Assembly (NCBI GenBank): GCA_942492225.1
Contig: CALODS010000065.1
Span: 1 to 28,249 of the forward strand
DNA length: 28,249 bases
DNA from: JAFGTX01 sp942492225
GTDB taxonomy: Bacteria; Bacillota; Clostridia; Peptostreptococcales; Acidaminobacteraceae
Direction of reading: 5' to 3'
Shown in pieces: positions 15,930-22,096 of the stretch. Within the stretch, counting starts at the first letter, position 1. Every line of letters starts with the position of its first letter. Below the pieces are notes generated by a model that saw only the letters and a program-made list of their open reading frames with translations, was not told the DNA's origin and ran no database searches. The position numbers and the translations under genes are program-made.

Positions 15930-16991
15930 ATGAAAAAAGGAATTAAAATAAATAATTTAACGAAAATATTTATAACAAATAAAAATGATCGCGTTGTTGC
16001 AGTAGACAACGTTAATCTGTATATTGAGCCAGGTGAATTTGTTACCCTGTTAGGTCCATCAGGATGTGGAAAAACCACAATTCTTCGAATGGTAGCAGGA
16101 TTTGAGACATTAACCGAAGGCGAAATTTACATTGGTAAGGAAAATGTAGCGAGTCAAACACCAGATAAAAGAGATACCGCACTTGTATTTCAAAACTATG
16201 CATTATTTCCTCATATGAATGTTTATGACAATATTGCCTACGGCCTAAAAATTCAAAAATTAAAGAAATCTGAAATTGATGCAAGAGTAAAGAAGATACT
16301 TCACTTAATGAAAATGGAAGATTTTGCAGACCGTGTTCCGTCGCAGATGTCAGGGGGACAACAACAACGCGTTTCGCTAGCAAGAGCCCTTGTTATGGAG
16401 CCAGGTGTCTTGCTATTTGATGAACCTTTGTCAAACCTAGATGCAAAGTTAAGAATTCACATGAGGGATGAAATAAGAAAACTTCAAAAAGAAGTAGGTA
16501 TTACATCGCTTTATGTAACTCATGACCAATCAGAAGCAATGGGTCTTTCTGACAAAGTTGTCATTATGAAAGATGGCGTGATTCAACAAGTAGGTAGTCC
16601 TAGAGATATTTATCAAAAGCCAGCCAATGAATTTGTGGCGAGCTTTATTGGTAAAGCTAACAAAGTTCAGGGTAAAATTGTATCGAAGTCAGGTTCAGAC
16701 TACACGGTTAAAATAAATGATGTTGATCATCACGTTAATTCAGAAAGAACTGTAGAAATTGGTAGTGTTGTTGATATGATCATTCGACCTGAAAGTATTG
16801 GTGTCAACAAAGGACTACACAAAACAATTGTAAAGAAATCTGTTTTTATGGGTGAATTTCATGAATATGAAGTCGAGTGGAATGGACAAATTTTAGAAAT
16901 TTCTGAACCAAATCCATTTGGTCGAAAGATATTTGAAGTAGGGGAAGAAATGACCATTGATTTTGATCAACATGCGATTCATATTTTGTAG
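15930..16991 (+). CDS. ABC transporter ATP-binding protein (AfuC/FbpC-like)
   Basis: The 353-residue ATPase energises the importer encoded just upstream. Walker A LLGPSGCGKTT, Q-loop VFQNYALFPHMNVYDNIAYGL, signature MSGGQQQRVSLARAL, Walker B LLFDEPLSNLD and switch VTHDQSEAMG are all intact, in the PotA/FbpC order. Residues after ~240 form a TOBE-type regulatory domain (MIIRPESIGV). GGAGG precedes the start. The family is usually labelled iron or polyamine; the context and the binding protein point to sugar phosphate here. Confidence 0.94.
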   Translation: MKKGIKINNLTKIFITNKNDRVVAVDNVNLYIEPGEFVTLLGPSGCGKTTILRMVAGFETLTEGEIYIGKENVASQTPDKRDTALVFQNYALFPHMNVYDNIAYGLKIQKLKKSEIDARVKKILHLMKMEDFADRVPSQMSGGQQQRVSLARALVMEPGVLLFDEPLSNLDAKLRIHMRDEIRKLQKEVGITSLYVTHDQSEAMGLSDKVVIMKDGVIQQVGSPRDIYQKPANEFVASFIGKANKVQGKIVSKSGSDYTVKINDVDHHVNSERTVEIGSVVDMIIRPESIGVNKGLHKTIVKKSVFMGEFHEYEVEWNGQILEISEPNPFGRKIFEVGEEMTIDFDQHAIHIL

Positions 16992-17132
16992 TGCATTCTC
17001 TAAGAATCTTATGAGAATTAGATAGTTTATAAAGGTCCTTTAGAGATGATTTCCTATTGGCATGTGGTTGCAACGTTACTTAACATTATAAATGTAACCA
17101 AAAAACAATATAAATAATGATAGAAATAATAA

Positions 17133-17160
17133 CAAAAGGGTGTGTACACACCCTTTTGTT
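17133..17160. repeat. 28-bp perfect palindrome, terminator and/or operator before the mgtC-family gene
   Basis: A perfect dyad starts ACAAAAGGGTGTG and is centred between 17146 and 17147. Its left arm has an A-run and its right arm ends CCCTTTTGT, so it could terminate transcription in both directions, including the ABC operon. A TATAAT box (17162-17167) begins one base after it, so the palindrome also covers the -35 region of the next gene and could be a repressor site. The rest of 16992-17132 shows no gene. Confidence 0.75.
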
Positions 17161-17188
17161 GTATAATAGTGTAAAGGGGGCGACAAGT

Positions 17189-17881
17189 GTGACAACAATA
17201 GATATTATTTTTAGAATTATTCTTGCAATTCTATTGGGTGGTTTTGTTGGTTTTGAAAGAGAAATGACCAATCGACCGGCTGGTTTTGTGACACATACTC
17301 TTGTTTGTGTTGGAGCTTGTGTCGTTTCATTGATTCAGCTACATATGGTGGAGGACACCATCAAAATAATAATTGAAAATCCAGTGCTATCAAATGCAAT
17401 TAAAACAGATCTTGGTCGTGTTGTAGCACAAGTAGTAACGGGTGTTGGTTTTTTAGGTGCTGGTACAATTTTTATGGATAAGGGTTCTGTTAAAGGATTG
17501 ACGACGGCTACGACAATTTGGGTTGTGGCATGTATTGGTCTTGCGGTTGGACTTGGTTACTACGAGGTAGCTATCATTGCAACAGGTGGTGTCGGCTTTG
17601 TTGTTGTGGCACTTCGTGAATTTGAACATCGTGCACTTAATCGTAAATACGCAATGAAAGTAACTGTTACTGGTAATAGAAATACGGAAAATTTAATCGG
17701 TGATTTGACGGCATACTTTAAATCTAAGAGGGTTCAAGTGAGAGATATCCAAGTCAAATTAATTTCAGAAAGTGAAGTAACTTATGTTTTTAAAGTCTAT
17801 ACAGGATTTTATAGAAAACAACATAAAATTGTAGAGGGACTTGCCGAGTTAGATAATGTTTATAAAATAAAAGTAGAGTAA
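17189..17881 (+). CDS. MgtC/SapB family membrane protein
   Basis: The N-terminal ~150 residues have about five membrane helices with the family motifs ILLGGFVGFERE (conserved Arg/Glu), AGFVTHTLVCVGA, GVGFLGAGTI and GLTTATTIWVVACIGLAVGLG. A soluble ACT-like C-terminal part follows. Family members affect magnesium, acid or phosphate homeostasis and in some species restrain the F-type ATPase; the true role in Firmicutes is unclear. GTG 17189 follows AAAGGGGG with an 8-base spacer and a TATAAT at 17162. The frame is open further upstream, but those codons lie in the palindrome and promoter. The kinase gene starts 9 bases after it, so they are likely co-transcribed. Confidence 0.9.
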   Translation: MTTIDIIFRIILAILLGGFVGFEREMTNRPAGFVTHTLVCVGACVVSLIQLHMVEDTIKIIIENPVLSNAIKTDLGRVVAQVVTGVGFLGAGTIFMDKGSVKGLTTATTIWVVACIGLAVGLGYYEVAIIATGGVGFVVVALREFEHRALNRKYAMKVTVTGNRNTENLIGDLTAYFKSKRVQVRDIQVKLISESEVTYVFKVYTGFYRKQHKIVEGLAELDNVYKIKVE

Positions 17882-17890
17882 GGAGTCGTT

Positions 17891-18808
17891 ATGATTATTA
17901 CAGTTACATTAAACCCAGCGGTTGATGAAACCATTTATATCGAAAAACTCACCCCCTATGGCGTGAATAAGGTTTCTAAATCTCGTTTAGATCCAGGTGG
18001 TAAAGGTATCAATGTGTCAAAGATGGTACATGGTCTTGGCGAGAAGACACTTGCTTTAGGATTTTGCGGTGGCGAAAATGGTAGTTTTATTCGGAATGCT
18101 CTTGCAAAAAATGGCATACCTGAAGCTTTGACCCTTACAGAAGTTCCTACAAGAAAGAACACAAAAATTGTTGAAAGTGGGACTGGCCTAACCACAGACC
18201 TTAATATGATTGGACAAGCTGTTGGTTCAGATGCTTACAGTCGATTTCTAAAAACTTATGAAACTTACTTAAAACAAGGTACGATTGTTGTTTTAAGTGG
18301 CAGTATTCCAGAAGGTATACCGACATCAATCTACAAAGAACTGTGTCTAAAAGCGAAAAAACATAATTGTAAAGTGATATTGGATGCTTCTGGTGATGCT
18401 TTAAAGCAAGGGATTGAAGCAGAACCTTTTTTAGTGAAACCCAATATTCATGAATTGGAAGAATTAACGAATAAGCAACTTGATTCTGAAGAGATGATTA
18501 TTAAAGAAAGTAGATCACTTCTAACAGAGGAATTGAGACATGTTATTGTGTCTTTAGGAGAAAAAGGAGCTTATTGGATTACTAAAGATGATGTTATAAA
18601 ACAAGCAGTACCAAAGGTAATTGTGAAAAGTACCGTTGGAGCGGGCGATTCTATGGTTGCTGGAATTGCTGTGGGACTCGCTTCAGGATTGTTGAATGAA
18701 GAAGGTTTCAGACTGGGTGTTGCCAGTTCCGTAGCAGCCATAACAGTAGAAGGTACTGATATCCCTAAAAAAGAAGTGGTTGAAAATTTTTTAATGAAGT
18801 TAAGATAA
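17891..18808 (+). CDS. PfkB-family sugar kinase, 1-phosphofructokinase/tagatose-6-phosphate kinase type
   Basis: It phosphorylates a sugar phosphate with ATP. The protein has 305 residues. It begins with TLNPAVDETI, followed by GGKGINVSK (36-44), VVLSGSIPEG (133-142), KPNIHELEEL and the anion hole/catalytic base GAGDS (250-254, D253). These features place it with FruK/LacC rather than ribokinase. Downstream of a PTS and an AfuABC-like importer, it could commit the imported sugar phosphate to glycolysis; that link is inference. GGAGTCGTT precedes the ATG. A strong terminator follows. Confidence 0.92.
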   Translation: MIITVTLNPAVDETIYIEKLTPYGVNKVSKSRLDPGGKGINVSKMVHGLGEKTLALGFCGGENGSFIRNALAKNGIPEALTLTEVPTRKNTKIVESGTGLTTDLNMIGQAVGSDAYSRFLKTYETYLKQGTIVVLSGSIPEGIPTSIYKELCLKAKKHNCKVILDASGDALKQGIEAEPFLVKPNIHELEELTNKQLDSEEMIIKESRSLLTEELRHVIVSLGEKGAYWITKDDVIKQAVPKVIVKSTVGAGDSMVAGIAVGLASGLLNEEGFRLGVASSVAAITVEGTDIPKKEVVENFLMKLR

Positions 18809-18810
18809 TC

Positions 18811-18840
18811 AAAAAGACTGACAAATGCGTCAGTCTTTTT
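18811..18840 (+). terminator. Intrinsic terminator after the PfkB kinase gene
   Basis: A perfect 12-bp stem (18811-18822 with 18829-18840), AAAAAGACTGAC/GTCAGTCTTTTT, with a six-base loop and T-run. It ends the mgtC-family/pfkB transcription unit. Confidence 0.92.
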
Positions 18841-19101
18841 AATTTTATACAAAGATTAGTACATAAAGCGATAACTGAAAATTCAGAATAAAGAAATATG
18901 GTTAAGTCTATAGATGCAATACGAATAAATTACCAATAAATAATTGTGCTATATTATACGGGAGAAAAAAAGAAAATGCAATTGTTTTTTTTAGCATTTG
19001 TACGAAAAACAAACATCTCTATAACCCGCATTATTACTGATATTGAGCATGTATGAAAAAAGACGAATATAAGTAGAAAATAATCATTGTTTTTTTGTTA
19101 G
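18841..19101. other. AT-rich intergenic region
   Basis: No convincing gene. A weak promoter-like TTACCA-N16-TATTAT (18930-18957) is followed by GGGAG and a 26-codon ORF (ATG 18976 to TGA 19056) rich in hydrophobic residues. I cannot tell a leader peptide from chance in such AT-rich DNA. Confidence 0.4.
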
Positions 19102-19130
19102 TTGGATGCTAAAATAAATAATCTTATAAA
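19102..19130 (+). promoter_or_regulatory. Candidate promoter of the ACP-like/RimK/GNAT unit
   Basis: TTGGAT, a 17-base spacer and TATAAA. It lies 27 bases upstream of the likely GTG start of the first small gene and is the best-placed promoter for the five-gene unit. Confidence 0.5.
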
Positions 19131-19157
19131 ATTTATTGAATGGAGGTAATGCTTATT

Positions 19158-19331
19158 GTGAAAGAAAATAAAAGTGCTTGTTTAAATACATCATGCACAG
19201 CAATCATTGAAATTACTAATACAGGAAAAAAAGATAATCTCTGGGATTCTGTTTTAGTGAATGCGGTTATTACTAATTTAGAAAATAAAGGTTATAAGAT
19301 AAAACATGCTGAATATGTTAATGAAAATTAA
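19158..19331 (+). CDS. Small protein of unknown function, first gene of the RimK unit
   Basis: About 57-58 residues, not recognised. It has two cysteines close together (ACLNTSC, near residues 7-12 of the GTG-start form), then a mixed alpha/beta-looking stretch with LWDSVLVNAVITNLENKGYKI. No signal peptide or membrane segment. GTG 19158 is preferred because GGAGG (19141-19145) is 12 bases upstream. ATG 19149 lies only 3 bases from it, and ATG 19140 overlaps it. It is followed after 18 bases by the ACP-like gene. It could be a precursor peptide, a metal-binding small protein or a partner of the carrier protein. Confidence 0.6.
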   Translation: MKENKSACLNTSCTAIIEITNTGKKDNLWDSVLVNAVITNLENKGYKIKHAEYVNEN

Positions 19332-19349
19332 AGTAAAGGGGATAGAATC

Positions 19350-19577
19350 ATGATCAGTAGTGTTATAAAAAGAATTTTTGCAGAGGAAATTAATTGTGAG
19401 GAAGAAGATATTGATATTGATGCTGAATTTTCTCAAGATATGATGTTAGATGAAGATGCAGTATTAGATATTATTTCTATGATTGAAGGTGAATTAGATG
19501 TAGAAATACCTGATTCAGTCGTAGATGATTTTGAAACACCTCGTGACATTATGAGATATATAAAAAATAGTTTATAA
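19350..19577 (+). CDS. Acyl-carrier-protein-like protein lacking the phosphopantetheine serine
   Basis: A strongly acidic 75-residue protein. Its helices align with bacterial ACP from end to end: VIKRIFAEE (helix I), AEFSQDMMLDED, AVLDIISMIEGELDVEIPD (helix II and loop; ACP has ELVMALEEEFDTEIPD), and TPRDIMRYI (last helix). At the site where ACP has Asp-Ser-Leu, this protein reads Asp34-Glu35-Asp36, so the attachment serine is Glu and phosphopantetheine cannot be added. AAAGGGG precedes the ATG by 9 bases. The true role is unknown; a recruiting scaffold or an amino-group carrier that uses another residue are possibilities. It lies 18 bases after the first small gene and 18 before the Lys-rich peptide. 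Confidence 0.8.
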   Translation: MISSVIKRIFAEEINCEEEDIDIDAEFSQDMMLDEDAVLDIISMIEGELDVEIPDSVVDDFETPRDIMRYIKNSL

Positions 19578-19595
19578 AAAAGGGAATGAAAAGTA

Positions 19596-19748
19596 ATGAA
19601 AGTATTAAGAGAATTAGAAAAGTACACAGAAGATGATTGTTTTATTGAAAAAATTCCTAAAAAGAAAAAAAAGAAAATCGATGAATTCGATAATAATAGT
19701 AAGAGCAAAAAAATAAGAAAAATTAAAGAGATAGACTGGGAGAAGTAA
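19596..19748 (+). CDS. 50-residue lysine-rich peptide, possible substrate of the adjacent ATP-grasp ligase
   Basis: A short gene that simple length cut-offs would miss. The peptide begins MKVLRELEKYTEDDCF, has a run of six lysines (PKKKKKK) and a basic second half, and ends KEIDWEK. It is strongly basic apart from an acidic patch near residues 12-14, so it could dock on the very acidic ACP-like protein encoded upstream. Its stop is one base before the TTG start of the RimK-type ligase, whose Shine-Dalgarno (GGGAGAAG) lies inside its last codons, so translation is coupled. AGGGA lies ~10 bases upstream of the ATG. Function unknown. It lacks the zinc cysteines of LysW, so it is not that carrier. 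Confidence 0.65.
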   Translation: MKVLRELEKYTEDDCFIEKIPKKKKKKIDEFDNNSKSKKIRKIKEIDWEK

Positions 19749-19749
19749 T

Positions 19750-20673
19750 TTGCTTAAAGGTTGGATAATATATAACGAAAATGAAACTGAAATAGTTTCA
19801 GAACGATTTGAAGTAGATAGATTTGTAGAAGTTGCTAAAGAAGAAAACATCGAAATTTTAGTATTAAGACCTGAGCAAATTGATTTATTTGTAACAATGC
19901 AAGATAGAAAAAGTATCCTTGTTGATGGAAAGGTTTCACCTTTGCCCGATTTTGTTTTGCCTAGAATGGGTGCGGGAACAACATACTTTGCATTAGCGGT
20001 TATTAGACATCTTGAAAGATTAGGGGTTACCTGTATAAATTCCTCTCATCCAATTGAAATAGTAAAGGACAAGTTATATACTCAGCAAATTATGGCTGAA
20101 AATAATTTGCCTGTTCCTAGGACGATGCTGGCTAAATTTCCAGTGAATATCGATCTTATACAAAAAAATATTGGTTTTCCAGCTGTCATAAAAACTATAT
20201 CAGGAAGTCAAGGTCGTGGTGTCTTTTTATCTAGAAACAAAAAATCTTTTGATGACTTAATGCAACTTATAGAAATCACAAACTCAAAAGTAAATATAAT
20301 TATTCAAGAGTTTATAGAAGACAGTTTTGGAAGAGATTTACGCGTTATTGTTGTTGGCGGTCGTCCGATAGCATGTATGCAAAGACTTGCTCCAAATGAT
20401 AGTTTTAAAGCAAATTTATCAGATGGTGGCATCGGCGAAAGTTATGCGCTAACACCTGAAATCGAATGGTTAGCTACTGAAGCCTGTCGCGTTACAGGAT
20501 TAGATATAGCAGGTGTTGATTTATTGTTTGATGGTGATCACTTTAAAATATGTGAAATTAATTCTGCTCCTGGTTTTAGAGGATTAGAAGCATGTTGTGA
20601 TGTAAATGTGGCCAAAGAAGTATTCCGATACTTAAAAATTCGATTTGGTCGTTTTGATAATCAGGAGAGTTAA
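19750..20673 (+). CDS. RimK-family ATP-grasp ligase
   Basis: ATP-grasp enzymes of this type activate a carboxylate as acyl phosphate and join it to an amine, for example Glu to ribosomal S6 (RimK) or aminoadipate to LysW (LysX). The protein has 307 residues. Residues 1-90 form a preATP-grasp domain. Residues ~95-300 hold VKDKLYTQQIMAENNLPVPRT, the Gly-rich loop TISGSQGRGV, QEFIEDSFGRDLRVIVVGG, AGVDLL and the Mg-binding EINSAPGFRGLE. The start is TTG 19750, coupled to the Lys-rich peptide. The GNAT gene begins right after its stop. The substrate is not evident; the small proteins encoded just upstream are the obvious candidates. Confidence 0.9.
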   Translation: MLKGWIIYNENETEIVSERFEVDRFVEVAKEENIEILVLRPEQIDLFVTMQDRKSILVDGKVSPLPDFVLPRMGAGTTYFALAVIRHLERLGVTCINSSHPIEIVKDKLYTQQIMAENNLPVPRTMLAKFPVNIDLIQKNIGFPAVIKTISGSQGRGVFLSRNKKSFDDLMQLIEITNSKVNIIIQEFIEDSFGRDLRVIVVGGRPIACMQRLAPNDSFKANLSDGGIGESYALTPEIEWLATEACRVTGLDIAGVDLLFDGDHFKICEINSAPGFRGLEACCDVNVAKEVFRYLKIRFGRFDNQES

Positions 20674-21186
20674 GTGGTACAAATAAGAATATTTAATAAT
20701 TTAACTCAAAATGAGTTGAAGGATGATCGCGAGTTAACCTTGTTATCTCAACAGTTATTGGCATTAACGATTAGAAATATTTATGTGTGTAATAGAGGAA
20801 GTTATGATAGTGATTCATTAGAGTTGCTGTTAAAGAACAAAAATATAGACGCTATGTATGAACTTCTAAAAAAGTCCTATATCGTTATTTTAATTGATGA
20901 ATACGAAGCGATTATTGGTTGTGGCTTAATTACGAATCAAGATGAGCGTTATTTTGAAAAAACATTGCATGTGATGAAAGAATATCAAGGATTTGGTTAT
21001 GCAAAACTCATTTGTGAAGCGCGGGAAAAGTTTTTTAAAGAAAACAATATAATGACGAGCTATATAGAGTCTTTGAAATTTGAGGATACAATTAAATTTC
21101 ATGAAGCGAGAGGCTATGTAAAAACAGCTCCATACAGAGCGTTGACGAATACGATTTTAATGAAAAGAGAATTAACCTATTTATAG
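20674..21186 (+). CDS. GNAT-family N-acetyltransferase, last gene of the RimK unit
   Basis: A single GNAT domain of 170 residues. The acetyl-CoA-binding motif A appears as HVMKEYQGFGYAKLICEAR, and the C-terminal KFHEARGYVKTAPYR is typical of motif B. It starts at GTG 20674, adjacent to the ligase stop, with AGGAG 6 bases upstream. It would transfer an acyl group to an amine on a small molecule, amino acid or protein. Within this unit it may cap the ligase product or substrate, which is inference. Its last codons are part of the terminator stem. Confidence 0.88.
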   Translation: MVQIRIFNNLTQNELKDDRELTLLSQQLLALTIRNIYVCNRGSYDSDSLELLLKNKNIDAMYELLKKSYIVILIDEYEAIIGCGLITNQDERYFEKTLHVMKEYQGFGYAKLICEAREKFFKENNIMTSYIESLKFEDTIKFHEARGYVKTAPYRALTNTILMKRELTYL

Positions 21187-21200
21187 GTTAATTCTCTTTT
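21163..21200 (+). terminator. Intrinsic terminator overlapping the GNAT 3' end
   Basis: A perfect 17-bp stem (21163-21179 with 21184-21200) with a TTTA loop, core AGAGAATTAACC, and T-rich downstream end. The GNAT stop TAG (21184-21186) begins the 3' arm, so the stem encodes the C-terminal KRELTYL. It closes the five-gene unit. Confidence 0.92.
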
Positions 21201-21310
21201 TATTGGTGTAATTGAATTTTTTATATAACGAGAGTGTTTTAATAAAAACATGTGCCTATTGGCAGATTCAGTGTATAATATTAAAATGTAATAAATACGA
21301 CACGAGACTA

Positions 21311-21343
21311 AAGGAGGATATAACGTAATTATAGTACGTTATA
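21311..21343 (+). promoter_or_regulatory. Shine-Dalgarno plus hairpin that may bring it to a distant start codon
   Basis: AAGGAGG (21311-21317) is 34 bases before the only possible start, ATG 21352, because an in-frame TAA lies at 21346. Between them is a 9-bp stem TATAACGTA/TACGTTATA (21319-21327 with 21335-21343, 7-base loop). When it is folded out, the effective spacing is 9 bases, the optimum. The palindrome could instead be an operator. Confidence 0.65.
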
Positions 21344-21351
21344 AATAAACA

Positions 21352-21876
21352 ATGGCAATAGGACAATTAATCCCTGTAGGGGAAAAAAAATTTTTATTTA
21401 AGGAAATTGATGAAAGCTTCTCACCACAAGTATTAGAATTATTTCAAGCAAGTAGCGAATACTTTGAATTGATAAGTGGAGAAACTCCAGAGGATACAGA
21501 TGATTATTTCAAGGCATTACCACCTGACAAGGACTATGATGAAAAACATTGTATAGGCGTTTTTGATGGTGATAACTTAATTGCAGCAATAGATATCGTT
21601 GAAAATTATCCGAAAGACAAAGAGTGGATTATTGGACTTTTGGTGATTCACCCATCTTATAGAGGTTTAGGACTTGGTAAAAAAACAGAAGAAATATTGG
21701 CGGCGATAGTCGTTGAAAATAGAGGGAAGTTTTTAAGAGTAGGTGTACAACTTCAAAATGAAGATGGTTTAAATTTCTGGAAAAAGCTTGGTTATGAAGA
21801 GAAATTTACGAGTGAGCCAATGCTAATTGGTAAATTAGAAAGCCCAATTGTTGTAATGAATAGAAAAGTAAACTAA
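21352..21876 (+). CDS. GNAT-family N-acetyltransferase
   Basis: A single GNAT domain, 174 residues: an N-terminal substrate part, ELFQASSEYFELISGETPEDTD, then WIIGLLVIHPSYRGLGLGKKTEEIL (motif A with Q/RxxGxG acetyl-CoA loop) and EDGLNFWKKLGYEEKF (motif B). The substrate is unknown. It stands alone between two terminators. Its unusual initiation region is described separately. Confidence 0.9.
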   Translation: MAIGQLIPVGEKKFLFKEIDESFSPQVLELFQASSEYFELISGETPEDTDDYFKALPPDKDYDEKHCIGVFDGDNLIAAIDIVENYPKDKEWIIGLLVIHPSYRGLGLGKKTEEILAAIVVENRGKFLRVGVQLQNEDGLNFWKKLGYEEKFTSEPMLIGKLESPIVVMNRKVN

Positions 21877-21977
21877 TGATTCAACTTTTAAGGTTCAGTT
21901 AAGAACTACGAATTTAATTTATACATGTCGTTTAGCGCATACAGCGTTAAAAAACAAATTATTTTATGATGATCTAT

Positions 21978-22011
21978 AAAAATAACTGCCTAATTGTAGG
22001 CAGTTATTTTT
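21978..22011 (+). terminator. Intrinsic terminator after the second GNAT gene
   Basis: A 15-bp perfect stem (21978-21992 with 21997-22011), core AATAACTGCCTA, with loop ATTG and T-run. The A-run on the other arm allows activity in both directions. The remaining 21877-21977 shows no gene. Confidence 0.92.
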
Positions 22012-22096
22012 AAATACACCTGAATAATCATTAATAACATGATAAAATTATAAGATATGAATATGATAATGCCTATAATAAGGAGATCTTATAGAA

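Noticed and set aside
17086..17271. Minus-strand frame over the palindrome and mgtC start
   Set aside because: Shadow of the MgtC membrane segment, with no ribosome site and no family match.
18976..19056. 26-codon ORF with a GGGAG upstream
   Set aside because: Spacing is long, there is no coupling to the next gene, and such ORFs are frequent by chance in AT-rich DNA.
19596..19748. LysW-type amino-group carrier (because of the neighbouring RimK/LysX-like ligase and the DWE tail)
   Set aside because: It lacks the zinc-binding cysteines and the EDWGE C-terminus, and no lysine or arginine pathway genes are nearby.
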